From contig CAYYNQ010000104.1 in NCBI GenBank assembly GCA_964473105.1, positions 1 through 43,795 of the forward strand: a DNA stretch of 43,795 nt, given 5' to 3'. The translations under genes and the position numbers were made by a program. The notes below the pieces were generated by a model that worked only from the letters and a program-made list of their open reading frames with translations, was not told the DNA's origin and searched no databases. Below, piece by piece: positions 1-8,722 of the stretch (position 1 is its first letter; each line of letters opens with the position of its first letter). The DNA is from CAYYNQ01 sp964473105. Its GTDB lineage: Bacteria; Sumerlaeota; Sumerlaeia; MVZB01.

Positions 1-596
1 CCAAAGGCTACTTGGCCGGCCGTTATTATGCCATTGCGTTGGCTTATTTTGATGGTATTGAGCCGTTCTTTGCCACGATCGCCGTACCCGCATCCCCTCC
101 AGAGGGTGGGGAGTTTTCCATGAACGGCTCGCTTGGCTTTGCCGTCAAGGGCCTGGGTGCGTGGATGGGAAAGGTGGACCACGGGCAACCAGTTACGTTC
201 CGCCGGTTGAACACCCTTCATGCATCAAAACCCGGACGCCTGCGCCTGACCATGTCACTTGAACACGCAGGAGGACTAGATGTGATTCTGGAAGAGACGT
301 TGGGTGCATATGATCTCATCAAAATGGACAGTCAGGCCAAATATCTGGCGATTGCCGCGGGGGACCTAGATGTCTACCTGCGCCGATGCCGCAAGGATGG
401 CAGTCCGGACCTGACATGGGACCATCTTCCGGGAGCCATGATCGCGCGGGAAGCCGGTTGTCACGTGAGCCATTTCACTGGAAAGGGAATTCAATTCAAG
501 GTGGATAGCGCTGTCCATTTCGAGGGCGGGATCGCCTGTTGCCGACCCGATGTGGATATCCAACTCGACAACCTTGTTGCAAACGCCTTTTCCTGA
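1..596 (+). CDS. 3'(2'),5'-bisphosphate nucleotidase (CysQ/HAL2-like), 5' end cut off by window
   Basis: This is the C-terminal part of an FIG-superfamily phosphatase; the reading frame is open to the left edge (first full codon at base 3), so the true start lies outside. The first visible residues, KGYLAGRYYAIALAY, match the stretch that follows the metal-binding DPIDGT motif in PAP phosphatases of the HAL2/CysQ type. Further on, WDHLPGAMIAREAG is the second metal/substrate motif (WDxxxG). The family removes the 3' phosphate from PAP, the by-product of PAPS-dependent sulfotransferases, or dephosphorylates PAPS. A sulfotransferase at 18839-19753 gives this a likely reason to be here, though the link is inference. 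The catalytic N-terminal half cannot be checked. A simple inositol monophosphatase is less likely because of the KGYLAGRYYA stretch. Confidence 0.75.
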   Translation, partial: KGYLAGRYYAIALAYFDGIEPFFATIAVPASPPEGGEFSMNGSLGFAVKGLGAWMGKVDHGQPVTFRRLNTLHASKPGRLRLTMSLEHAGGLDVILEETLGAYDLIKMDSQAKYLAIAAGDLDVYLRRCRKDGSPDLTWDHLPGAMIAREAGCHVSHFTGKGIQFKVDSAVHFEGGIACCRPDVDIQLDNLVANAFS

Positions 597-982
597 CCCA
601 TCCAACTTATCATCACTGACGGGAGGATAATTCTTCACTCAGTGAACACGCCTATAATACCCGCCTAGGTTCATGATTGATTCATAAATACTCGTCAGAA
701 ATGGGTTCGGAACCTCCTCCGAACAACCTCAAGAGGGATGACCTCTCCCAACCCTATGGCAAAAGCACACAAAATGCACAAATACCCGGATCTCACCGGT
801 CCGATGGAAGGATAAGTTATCATATGTGGTTTCGTGTAATTTCCTCGTTCCAATCCCGAGAATAAAATGGAAATACCTTGCCGAATATTTCCTGGACAAC
901 CTGACAACATACCCAATCAATGGAAAATACAATCATACAACCCAAAATTAATTTCAGATTAATATTTAGGGATCAGGGACGA
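597..982. other. Intergenic region with a small hairpin
   Basis: About 390 bases between two convergent genes. Nothing in it looks coding. The only clear structure is a perfect 7-bp inverted repeat at 705-724 (GTTCGGA / TCCGAAC, 6-nt loop). It lacks a following T-run on either strand, so it is at best a weak terminator. The stretch 840-975 is AT-rich. Confidence 0.4.
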
Positions 983-1981
983 TCAAATCACATAATTATC
1001 CGGACGGTAAAGACGCTTGTACTGCCTCATCCACTGAACTGTCTTGATCAATCCTTCCTCAAGGGAGACTCCCGGCTTCCAGTCCAGCAACTCCCGTGCC
1101 AGCGATGCGTCCGAACACAACCGATCCACTTCACTTCGTGCTGGACGAACGCGTTCAGGGTCGTCCTCAATCCGTGGATCAATACCGATGAGATCCGCGA
1201 TTTTTCTCGCCAGGTCACCAATGCTGATGTCTTCTCCCGACCCGAGGTGGATCGCCCTCCCAACCGCTTTCTCAGTCGAACCTGCAAGCAAAAATCCATC
1301 CACGATATTGCTTACAAAATTCATATCCCGCATCGGCCTAAGGCTGCCCAGACGGATCGAATCCCCCTGCCCAAGACACTGCGCGATGATTGCCGGGATG
1401 ATTGCCCGCGCCGACTGACGTGGCCCGTAAGTGTTGAATGGACGCACTGTCACGACCGGGACCCCGAAGGAACAGTAAAATGACTCTGCCAACTTGTCTG
1501 CGCCGATCTTGCTCGCCGAGTACGGCGACTGCCCCTGCAGCGGGTGATTCTCCGTAATGGGAACCTTGAGCGCTGAGCCATAGACTTCGCTTGTCGATGT
1601 ATGAATGATCCTTGGTGTCTTCAGATCACGTGCCGCTTGCAAAATATTCAGCGTGCCCTCCACATTTGTCCGCACATAGGATGCGGGCGCGATATAAGAG
1701 TGGGGAATTGCAATCAACGCCGCCAGATGGAATACCGTGTCGATTTCATCCATCGCCTGACGCACAAACTCACTGTCCGTGATATCACCAGCCATAATAT
1801 CCATCGATTCTGATTTGTCGGAATCATCTAGCCATCCACGAAGACCCAGTGCATTGTAATGCACCATTGCGCGCACCCGTGCGCCCAAACAAACAAGTTG
1901 TTCAGCAAGATGGCTACCGATAAAGCCACCCGCTCCCGTTACAAGAACGGGCCTATCATTCCAGTGTCCCCTACAAGTCAT
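983..1981 (-). CDS. LegB-like NAD-dependent nucleotide-sugar 4,6-dehydratase
   Basis: Extended short-chain dehydrogenase of 332 residues. The Rossmann motif GAGGFIG is at about residues 16-22, and the catalytic YSASK (Y154, K158) is preceded by TSTSEVYG. Stretches such as HYNALGLRGWLDD, PLQGQSPYSASKIGADKLAE and RPFNTYGPRQSARA are characteristic of LegB, the 4,6-dehydratase that starts legionaminic (nonulosonic) acid synthesis from GDP- or UDP-GlcNAc. Many databases call such proteins GDP-mannose 4,6-dehydratase. The start codon overlaps the last 11 bases of the upstream nucleotidyltransferase, so the two are translationally coupled. LegC, LegH, LegG, LegI and LegF are not seen in the window, so the end product is open; it could be a 4-keto-6-deoxy sugar for the nearby glycan genes. 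Confidence 0.8.
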   Translation of the reverse strand: MTCRGHWNDRPVLVTGAGGFIGSHLAEQLVCLGARVRAMVHYNALGLRGWLDDSDKSESMDIMAGDITDSEFVRQAMDEIDTVFHLAALIAIPHSYIAPASYVRTNVEGTLNILQAARDLKTPRIIHTSTSEVYGSALKVPITENHPLQGQSPYSASKIGADKLAESFYCSFGVPVVTVRPFNTYGPRQSARAIIPAIIAQCLGQGDSIRLGSLRPMRDMNFVSNIVDGFLLAGSTEKAVGRAIHLGSGEDISIGDLARKIADLIGIDPRIEDDPERVRPARSEVDRLCSDASLARELLDWKPGVSLEEGLIKTVQWMRQYKRLYRPDNYVI

Positions 1982-2681
1982 AGTTCATCTGCTCCCGCGC
2001 CTCGTAATCTTCCACAACGGCATTGATATCCTCGATTCGGCCGATATCGACCCAGTATTCACTGATCTGGTAACTTGCCACCGGTAACCCTGCCTCGATC
2101 AGGTTTCGAATTAGCTGGTCGATCCCGAAATATGTGGCATCGGGAATATATTCAAATATCGCGGGCTTCAGGACATAGATGCCGGCTACGATCAGAAATT
2201 TCATGTCGGGTTTTTCTGAAATGGCCGTGATGTGATCATCCTTGACGAGGACGTTCCCGAAATCGAACGGACGAATGATTTCCTTGGTCGCAACCGTCAG
2301 CAGCGAGTCGTTTTCGAGACCAGACTTGAAAAATTCTCCGAGGTCAGCCTCGGTCAGGATGTCCCCATTCATCAAAAGGAAAGGATCGGTTAGGCGGTCA
2401 CGGATCAATGTCAGAGGGCCGCATGTCCCAAGCCTCTTTGCCTCACGGCTGAAACTGAGCCGCACGTCATACTGCGAACCATCGCCAAGGTAGGTTTCAA
2501 TCAGTTCCGATTTATAGTTGGTGGCAATCGTGATATCGGTGAATCCATATTTTGCAAGATTGGCTATCTGGATTTCCAGCACCGTTTTCTCCCCCGAGAT
2601 GGGTATCAAGGGCTTGGGCAGGACATTTGTGAAAGGCCGCAGGCGTTCACCCAGCCCACCAGCCAAAATGACGGATTTCAA
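1971..2681 (-). CDS. Sugar-phosphate nucleotidyltransferase (PtmE/LegD-like core, no CBS domains)
   Basis: Nucleotidyltransferase of 236 residues with the N-terminal signature LAGGLGERLRPFT followed by LPKPLIPI, and MNGDIL as the metal-binding stretch near residue 105. It should activate a hexose or hexosamine 1-phosphate with GTP or another NTP in the cytoplasm. In Campylobacter the LegB partner PtmE makes GDP-glucosamine and carries N-terminal CBS domains; this protein is only the catalytic domain. It is the first gene of a two-gene operon and its stop overlaps the LegB-like start. Mannose-1-phosphate guanylyltransferase or glucose-1-phosphate thymidylyltransferase activity cannot be excluded; the PtmE-type assignment leans on the neighbour. 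Confidence 0.75.
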   Translation of the reverse strand: MKSVILAGGLGERLRPFTNVLPKPLIPISGEKTVLEIQIANLAKYGFTDITIATNYKSELIETYLGDGSQYDVRLSFSREAKRLGTCGPLTLIRDRLTDPFLLMNGDILTEADLGEFFKSGLENDSLLTVATKEIIRPFDFGNVLVKDDHITAISEKPDMKFLIVAGIYVLKPAIFEYIPDATYFGIDQLIRNLIEAGLPVASYQISEYWVDIGRIEDINAVVEDYEAREQMNYDL

Positions 2682-2995
2682 GTTATTAGGTCCCCTGTGT
2701 CATCAGGATGAAAAATTGCCCGACGATCTCCCCACGGGCACGGACATACTATAATTTAAAAGAAGGCTGAATGTTGAGTTTTTTCGAGGGATATATGCCG
2801 ACAGGCACATGTCCTATCTGACCGCTTCGCATTGGCCAAAGATCTGGACCTCAGAATATGAAACGGGCTCAAACACTGTCTTCACAGGCATGGATCCGGT
2901 TCATACCACCATATGCCGGGGTTGATCATCATCCCTGCTTGTGAGACAGTTTGCTCCTAAGGTAGAGCATCCATCCCGGTCCATCTGCTGGTGAA
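2682..2995. promoter_or_regulatory. Divergent intergenic region
   Basis: About 315 bases between the leftward nucleotidyltransferase operon and the rightward phosphatase, so it must hold promoters for both. A TATAAT-like hexamer occurs on the plus strand at about 2749-2754, but no well-spaced -35 could be placed. No coding or strong secondary structure seen. Confidence 0.35.
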
Positions 2996-3787
2996 ATGTC
3001 TGGCATATCCACTATACCAAACCCATGGCTTGAAGAATTGGCGGTCGCAAAAACCGCTGCAATATTGGCCGGGGAATATCTTGCAGGGCTGTCTTCGAAG
3101 GACAAAACCGTGCTCAGTTCCATCGGGCGTGACATCAAGCTCCAAGCTGATCAAGATGCGGAAAGAATTATCTTGAATCACCTAAATGAACACAGTCGAT
3201 ATCCGGTTCTTGCCGAGGAAAGTGGTGAGACTGGGGCACCTGGTAAACCGGGTCATGAATGCTTCTGGGCTGTCGATCCACTCGATGGAACACTCAACTT
3301 CAAACGAAATATTCCTGTCTGTGCAGTTTCACTTGCGCTCGTCCAGGAAAAAACACCCGTGCTGGGCGTCATAAACGACTTCAACCGGAAAAAGATCTAC
3401 TATGGTTCACTGGATCACGGTGCCTTCTGCAATGATGAACCGATCCACGTCAATCCGCCGGGCGAGATCGGCCAAGCCGTGATCGCTACCGGCTTCCCGG
3501 TCCGTTTGCAGATGGATGATGCAGCCGGCTTGAAATTCCTGAAAACCATCCGCCAATTCAAAAAACAGCGCATGATCGGGTCGGCAGCCCTCTCCCTGGC
3601 CTGGGTTGCTGCCGGACATGTCGACTGTTATATGGAAAACAATATCATGTTATGGGACGTCGCTGCGGGAATTGCGATCGTGCTTGCAGCAGGCGGGGTC
3701 CTGCGTATGCAGCCGATGGATGATCCGAAGTGGTCGAATCATATCTGCTGTGCCGCACACCAGGGACTACTCGACCAGATACCGTAA
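2996..3787 (+). CDS. Inositol monophosphatase family phosphatase
   Basis: Complete FIG-superfamily enzyme of 263 residues, the usual length of bacterial SuhB-type proteins. Metal-binding residues are visible: E74 in LAEESGE, D94 and D97 in WAVDPLDGTLNF, and D221 in WDVAAG. The family removes phosphate from inositol 1-phosphate or other sugar phosphates with Mg2+. The motif DPLDGTLNF fits inositol monophosphatase better than PAP phosphatase, unlike the gene at the left edge. The ATG at 2996 follows a TGGTGA stretch. Because it is divergent from the nucleotidyltransferase/LegB operon, a role in making a sugar or inositol precursor for a glycan is possible, but the substrate cannot be read from sequence. 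Confidence 0.85.
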   Translation: MSGISTIPNPWLEELAVAKTAAILAGEYLAGLSSKDKTVLSSIGRDIKLQADQDAERIILNHLNEHSRYPVLAEESGETGAPGKPGHECFWAVDPLDGTLNFKRNIPVCAVSLALVQEKTPVLGVINDFNRKKIYYGSLDHGAFCNDEPIHVNPPGEIGQAVIATGFPVRLQMDDAAGLKFLKTIRQFKKQRMIGSAALSLAWVAAGHVDCYMENNIMLWDVAAGIAIVLAAGGVLRMQPMDDPKWSNHICCAAHQGLLDQIP

Positions 3788-3876
3788 CAAGGGGTTTTAA
3801 AACAATAAAACGTTCGACACCGAGGCCTTGATCCTGACAAAAATCCTGCACTCGTCCTGAGAATCCCCATGCCCGT

Positions 3877-5106
3877 TCAGGGCATATCGTCCGGCCAAAT
3901 GATTTCCCGGTAATAAACCCCGCCGTTGCCACCATCCCGGGCCTGATCAACCCAGATCACAGCACTCCAGTTGTCCAGTGTCACATGATCCGGACTGGAC
4001 GCGAAGCGCTGATCTTCAGATGACACAATTTGGGATGGCTGGGTAACATCCGTTTCAAAATCAAGCGTATGAATCTGAATCTGCTGCCTACCCTCCGTGA
4101 GTAAGGACCAAGCCATAGTCAGACGGCCGGGGAGCCTGCCCGAGAGACCAAGTTGGCCATGATCACCGAACGGCAATTCAACGGTTCTGAGGACAGGCAG
4201 AACACTCTCCGTATCCTCGGCCGCAGCTGGGTCAAGGCCCACCTGAATACGGGGCAATCCGCCAGCATCCTCGGCTTGCCACCCGGCAACAAGACCCAGT
4301 TCGGTATAATGAAATGATGGTTGTCCAAAGGACTCGAATTGTCGGACACGGCGCTCGAGTCGGGATGGTATCCAGCTCTGCCGGACAGTATTCCACTGAT
4401 CCACGCGAACCCGATGGCCCAAATCCTCAATTTCATACCAAGCAACATGCAACCGGTCATCGGCGGGATGGAACAAGACCTGAGGCGACATCGCCATGGG
4501 GATGACGCCCGATACACGTCCCAGCGAAACCACATTCGACTGTGCATCAACATAGACCGCATGAATACTGCTTTGGACAGCCCCGGTCTGCTGCCAGATG
4601 ATATGCATTCCGCCCATATCATCAGGGCTGAGTATCGGAAAATCAGCTTCACTATCCTCAGGTAAGGATAGCTTATCGAAGCGGATCCGTGAATGCGGAA
4701 ATCCGGATGGGACATCCTGAACGGCATGCTTCAAAACCCGCCGCCCATCCACCAAGGCAGTCCAGACAGCCTGCAGCCTCCCTATGCTATCGATGGAGAT
4801 GACCAGATCACGGGGCTGCGATTGATCAGGTGGACCCGCCGGGTTGATATATTCCCATAACATGGGGCTGCCTAGGGAAAGGTAAACCGAATCACGTTCG
4901 TCAGAGGTGGTCACGATCCAACCCACAGCGGCCTGCTGTTGACTGTTCACCGAGATACATGGATTACGACATGCGCCGAAACGACCATCCAGCCTCACGA
5001 TCTGTGACATACCAAACGTCTGGCCGGCACAGACCGGCCCAATACCTGCAAGCAGGACAAGCATGAATGTCGGCCATGAACGTTTTTTGAGAGGGAACAG
5101 AATCAT
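3877..5106 (-). CDS. Secreted protein of unknown function with probable beta-propeller repeats
   Basis: Protein of 409 residues that I do not recognise. It starts with a typical signal peptide: basic residues (KKRSW), a hydrophobic core (FMLVLLAGIGPVCA) and a likely cut after CAG. The rest is beta-rich, with recurring blocks of about 45-55 residues that contain W after an aliphatic pair (AAVGWIVTTSD, LQAVWTALVDG, MHIIWQQTG, LHVAWYEIEDLG, GLVAGWQAEDAG, LTMAWSLLTEG, SAVIWVDQARDG). This spacing suggests a six- or seven-bladed propeller. It probably acts in the periplasm or outside the cell. It stands alone between convergent and tRNA genes. A 6-bp hairpin (3869-3885) overlaps its stop codon. Confidence 0.7.
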   Translation of the reverse strand: MILFPLKKRSWPTFMLVLLAGIGPVCAGQTFGMSQIVRLDGRFGACRNPCISVNSQQQAAVGWIVTTSDERDSVYLSLGSPMLWEYINPAGPPDQSQPRDLVISIDSIGRLQAVWTALVDGRRVLKHAVQDVPSGFPHSRIRFDKLSLPEDSEADFPILSPDDMGGMHIIWQQTGAVQSSIHAVYVDAQSNVVSLGRVSGVIPMAMSPQVLFHPADDRLHVAWYEIEDLGHRVRVDQWNTVRQSWIPSRLERRVRQFESFGQPSFHYTELGLVAGWQAEDAGGLPRIQVGLDPAAAEDTESVLPVLRTVELPFGDHGQLGLSGRLPGRLTMAWSLLTEGRQQIQIHTLDFETDVTQPSQIVSSEDQRFASSPDHVTLDNWSAVIWVDQARDGGNGGVYYREIIWPDDMP

Positions 5107-5369
5107 CGGAGTTGAGAATCCCGGTTTATTATACCAAATCGGCTACAAGCGGCATTCTATCAGTTTAACAGCCCAAACCTGTCGCAGACAAGTCCATATC
5201 CACCCAAAAACCCGTAATTTACTGCCTATCTTATCGGAAATCAATACTGTCCAGTTTAATTAAAACGGGGCTTTGGTCTTGTGTTTCCGGGGTTGTTTAA
5301 CTAGGATTTTGGGAAATATGGAGGCATCCGGAGTTTGGACGAATTACCGAACCGGCGGATCTTTTTCAG

Positions 5370-5462
<93 letters not shown>

Positions 5463-5750
5463 CCTTATTTGAATAATATCGGTCCAGCAAAACAAGATCT
5501 GAGCCGGGCCTCAGAATTCAGGACACACCGAATCCGAAAAGCAGGCAATCTTTTGATCTTCATTGCCGTCTCCATACTGCCTCCTTTTTTTCCAGCCAAT
5601 GTCTCCGTTGCTCTCAGGAGGTTATCCTGCCTATCGCAACAATTCAGTCATGATTAATAAGGTCACGGGATCTGAAAAAAACCGCCTCTAACAATTCCTG
5701 GAGAAAACTGTTCAACCCGGTCCGGTCCTTGAATGAATCCGTATGGAAAA

Positions 5751-6248
5751 ATGAAGTATTTGATCATCATCCGGCACGCAAAATCCAGTTGGAGTGACCT
5801 TGGTATAGATGATTTTAACCGGCCTCTAAACCAACGAGGATACCGGGACGCTCCCGAGATGGGCCGCCGCCTAGCGGAGAGTCCGGTCGAGATCAACCGG
5901 ATCATCACCAGCCCGGCAAACCGGGCCCAAACCACGGCCGGCATCATTGGTCGAGCCATGAAGATCCCGAAATCCCAAATCGACCCGCGAAATGATCTTT
6001 ACCTGGCCTCATCAGAGGTGATTCTTGAGTTGATCCGGGATTTTGATGACTCATGGAACCATGTCCTTGTGATCGGCCATAACCCAGGCATGACCGGCCT
6101 CGTCAACCAGTTGACGGGTGCCGAGATTGAGAACATACCCACATGCGGGGTCGCACGCATCGAAATCGATACGGATAACTGGAAAAGCGTTTGTCAGGGG
6201 AAGTGCCAGCTGCTCGATTTTGATTACCCTAAAAATAACCCGTCATGA
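5751..6248 (+). CDS. SixA-like histidine phosphatase
   Basis: Small histidine-phosphatase (phosphoglycerate-mutase-like) protein, 165 residues from the chosen ATG. The phosphohistidine motif RHAKSSW lies at residues 8-14 (nucleophile H9), and the second catalytic His is in VIGHNPGMTGL. DFNRPLNQRG and ITSPANRAQTT complete the SixA/SixA-like pattern. SixA in E. coli removes phosphate from a phosphohistidine of a phosphorelay or PTS protein; the substrate here is unknown. Six residues upstream there is another in-frame ATG (5733), but family proteins begin with MKxLxxxRHAKS, and GGAAAA just ahead of 5751 is the better ribosome site. It has no partner kinase nearby. Confidence 0.8.
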   Translation: MKYLIIIRHAKSSWSDLGIDDFNRPLNQRGYRDAPEMGRRLAESPVEINRIITSPANRAQTTAGIIGRAMKIPKSQIDPRNDLYLASSEVILELIRDFDDSWNHVLVIGHNPGMTGLVNQLTGAEIENIPTCGVARIEIDTDNWKSVCQGKCQLLDFDYPKNNPS

Positions 6249-6333
6249 GGCGACGCGGCTTGAGCGTATGGGCTCGAACGGGGATACGTAGAATCGGACC
6301 TTCCTGCATTTTCCAGTCTAAACGATACTGGAT

Positions 6334-6822
6334 TCACTGTTTCTGCATGAGCTTATCGATACTGAAACGCCCCGGACCGTAACGGATGGCAAGAACCCCG
6401 AGTATACCAAGGACGATCACTTTTATAATTGCAAATGGGCCCAGTTTTCCCAGATTTGACGGCAACATTCCGGCAAAGCATCCGCAGTCGATCTCCAGTC
6501 CCCTCAACATGGAAATCGACAATGCCCCCAGAAACATCACCAACATGCCGGTGAGTATGAGCGCCGATGCGCGTGACATGACCCCGGCGACCAGAAGTAA
6601 CCCGGATAGCGCCTCAAGCCACAGAATGAAAAGGCCGACTTCCAGCAGAATGCTTGAATGAAGCAGCTTGAATCCCGACATTGCATCACTAAAATGGACC
6701 GGATCACCCATTTTGGCCAAACTGGCAAAGACAAAAATCCCTCCCAAGACGAACCGGTTGACGAAAAGCAACCAGTCCCTGACGCCGGGGCTGTTGTGGT
6801 ATTGCTCGATCGTATTGCTCAT
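6334..6822 (-). CDS. MauE/DoxX-family redox-associated membrane protein
   Basis: Membrane protein of 162 residues with about four transmembrane helices (around residues 19-37, 57-80, 84-106 and 127-147). A Cys pair, C113 and C115 in EIDCGCF, sits after the third helix; this CGCF motif is typical of MauE/DoxX-type proteins thought to help move thiols or electrons across the inner membrane. It is the last gene of the DUF1573-rhodanese-MauE operon and its ATG overlaps the rhodanese stop codon by 4 bases. All three products carry short-spaced cysteines, so a shared thiol or sulfane-sulfur relay in the envelope is likely. The exact reaction is not known. Confidence 0.8.
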   Translation of the reverse strand: MSNTIEQYHNSPGVRDWLLFVNRFVLGGIFVFASLAKMGDPVHFSDAMSGFKLLHSSILLEVGLFILWLEALSGLLLVAGVMSRASALILTGMLVMFLGALSISMLRGLEIDCGCFAGMLPSNLGKLGPFAIIKVIVLGILGVLAIRYGPGRFSIDKLMQKQ

Positions 6823-7343
6823 TCGGCAATACCAGTCTCGACCGGATTCCCCGCCTCAACCCAAGCGGGAAAACCCGCGGTGAAAATCTTCAGCGATATA
6901 AATTCATGAAGTAGCAGTTGTTTGGCGACCAGTTTGGATGCATCGCAATCCCCACCTTCGCAGTAAATTACCGTAACCTGTGAAGGATCGAGATAGTCGA
7001 GAACCTCGGGATAGCCAGAACCGAAGGCCGCGAAAGGAACCAGCCAAGCCCCTTCAATATGCCCTTCAATATACTTTTCCTCGTTGCGGGCATCAACAAA
7101 CTGTGCCCCTTCCTGAAAATAGGCATACGCCTGCTCTACGGACACCGTACCGATCTGAATGACATCGTCTCCACCGTCGTCCGCCGACACGCCATCCGTG
7201 ACATCCCGGAAACTTTCACCAGTATCGCTCGTCAACACAATCTCGGGAGAAGTCTTCACCTGTTGACGATGAACGGCCGCCGCAATGAGTGAGACGAAAA
7301 GGATCAGGAGAATCTGAAGATTCAGGAAAGTCAGGCTTCTCAT
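6819..7343 (-). CDS. Membrane-anchored periplasmic rhodanese-like sulfurtransferase
   Basis: Single-domain rhodanese of 174 residues with an N-terminal membrane anchor or uncleaved signal (about residues 5-24, LNLQILLILFVSLIAAAV) that puts the domain in the periplasm. The domain carries FVDARNEEKYIEGHIEGA (residues 82-99) and the active-site loop CEGGDC, with catalytic C128 and a second Cys at 133. Such domains pass sulfane sulfur to thiol acceptors or act as thiol switches. It sits 11 bases after DUF1573 and overlaps the MauE/DoxX start, so it is in the middle of a three-gene operon. The second Cys in the loop could form a disulfide with the catalytic one, which would suit a redox role. Confidence 0.85.
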   Translation of the reverse strand: MRSLTFLNLQILLILFVSLIAAAVHRQQVKTSPEIVLTSDTGESFRDVTDGVSADDGGDDVIQIGTVSVEQAYAYFQEGAQFVDARNEEKYIEGHIEGAWLVPFAAFGSGYPEVLDYLDPSQVTVIYCEGGDCDASKLVAKQLLLHEFISLKIFTAGFPAWVEAGNPVETGIAE

Positions 7344-7354
7344 CGGTTTTTTGC

Positions 7355-8482
7355 TCAGGGCTTCTCGTCAGAAGACCCGACAGTTTTTTTCGCCGGCCTA
7401 GCTGACCGGTTCACAATCGAGGCGCTGACTGGTATGATCAGCTTTTCTTGCTCTGGGTGATCTGTCACGATCATGACCTTGGATCTTCGTGATTTAACGG
7501 CATCTTCGGGAATGCCGAAATTGACCTTCAAAATTTTCTTGGCTGACTGGTCATCGACAATGTCCCAAGTCACGGGAAAATCATCACACAACACGTCCAT
7601 GATCTTGAAAGCATGGGATTTTTCTGAGGAGATCGTGCATTTCTTGGACACCGATGCCCCTGCATTGACCCGGCCAAGGAAAAATTGATAGGGCTTCACT
7701 ATGAGATCACCCTGGATTCGCGCGATCAGTGTGACCTTGAATTCTTCCTGTTCGGGCAAGTTGGTCTTCACGACCAGCTGATCCCGGAAGGCTCCCGGAT
7801 CCGCGCCTTCCCTGACGCGGACGACCATGTCTACTATGGTGACCGTGTAGGTTGTCTGGTTATCACCACTATTTGGCTCATCCACACTATGATTGGCAAT
7901 CTGAACCTCGATGATGTCAGTGGACTTCCCTGTCTCTTTAGAAGTTACCTGCATGACACGATCGGACCTTGCCACAATATTCAACGACCGGGTCGTGGAA
8001 CTGTCATTCCGGATATTCCCGAAATGAATCGCCTTGGGTGTATACATGAAGGTCTGAACCACATCGACGGTGAAACCGAGCCTTGTAATTGGATTGTTCG
8101 GGTCATTTGAAGTGAGCGTTATACTCTTCGTCTGGTTCATACCCGGTCGTCCCTTACTATCAAACTCCCCCAAAATATTGGTGGATTCCCCGGGAGCGAG
8201 TGTCTTTTTCACCGCGCGCACTTTGGTGCAACCACACCCCCCCTTGACTTTCTGGATGATCAGCTCTTTCCCGCCCGAGTTCCTGATGGGAATGACAAAA
8301 TCCCTCACATCCCCCTCTTCCAACATCCCAATGTGCTGGTCCTCCACCTCGATTTCAATCTTCGGCACGGATTTGGATGATCTGGTTTCGGTGTCTTCCT
8401 GACAGATACCCGGCGTGCCAACTCCGGCAAACAGAGCCAGAATGACGTATGATAATTTTATCCTGATCTTCATGGTCTTCAT
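7355..8482 (-). CDS. Secreted DUF1573 protein
   Basis: Exported protein of 375 residues with a signal peptide (LSYVILALFAGVGTPGICQ, about 10-28). The DUF1573 domain covers about 48-140: LEEGDVRDFVIPIRN, then the hallmark GGCGCTKV with C83 and C85, and LAPGESTNILGEFDSKGR. Two further Ig-like repeats follow (about 150-260, and 265-360, starting KPYQFFLGRVNAGASV). DUF1573 proteins are common in PVC bacteria and Bacteroidetes and are often described as ASPM/SPD-2/hydin-like; no biochemical role is established. It leads an operon with a rhodanese and MauE/DoxX, so the CxC pair could be a substrate or shuttle in their thiol chemistry. The start at 8482 is tentative because a second ATG lies three codons on. 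Confidence 0.85.
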   Translation of the reverse strand: MKTMKIRIKLSYVILALFAGVGTPGICQEDTETRSSKSVPKIEIEVEDQHIGMLEEGDVRDFVIPIRNSGGKELIIQKVKGGCGCTKVRAVKKTLAPGESTNILGEFDSKGRPGMNQTKSITLTSNDPNNPITRLGFTVDVVQTFMYTPKAIHFGNIRNDSSTTRSLNIVARSDRVMQVTSKETGKSTDIIEVQIANHSVDEPNSGDNQTTYTVTIVDMVVRVREGADPGAFRDQLVVKTNLPEQEEFKVTLIARIQGDLIVKPYQFFLGRVNAGASVSKKCTISSEKSHAFKIMDVLCDDFPVTWDIVDDQSAKKILKVNFGIPEDAVKSRRSKVMIVTDHPEQEKLIIPVSASIVNRSARPAKKTVGSSDEKP

Positions 8483-8654
8483 GCTTCTATCTCAACCTCA
8501 ACCCAGTTAGCCCCTAACGAAATACCCGTGCTACCCGTATTATCGCTGGAGATTCATGATGTATTCAGCGTCTTACCATTGAGGGTAAATGCGGGCGACA
8601 TGTTAACAGCCAAATGTGTTGCTTGGCTAGGATTAAATATACAATACTGATAAT

Positions 8655-8684
8655 ATTATATTTAAGAATTTGTTTGGCTTGCAA
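8655..8684 (-). promoter_or_regulatory. Probable sigma-70-type promoter of the DUF1573 operon
   Basis: On the minus strand TTGCAA (8684-8679) and a perfect TATAAT (8660-8655) are separated by 18 bases in an AT-rich stretch just after msrA ends. Transcription would start near 8648, giving a leader of about 165 bases before the DUF1573 start. Confidence 0.5.
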
Positions 8685-8722
8685 TATTGCCGGACATCCG
8701 GAGGAAACCTAATGGGCGGGTT

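Noticed and set aside
705..724. Hairpin as intrinsic terminator
   Set aside because: Perfect 7-bp stem but no T-run on either side.
920..1483. Open frame of 187 codons on the plus strand
   Set aside because: Antisense to the LegB-like gene, no start signals or recognisable motifs.
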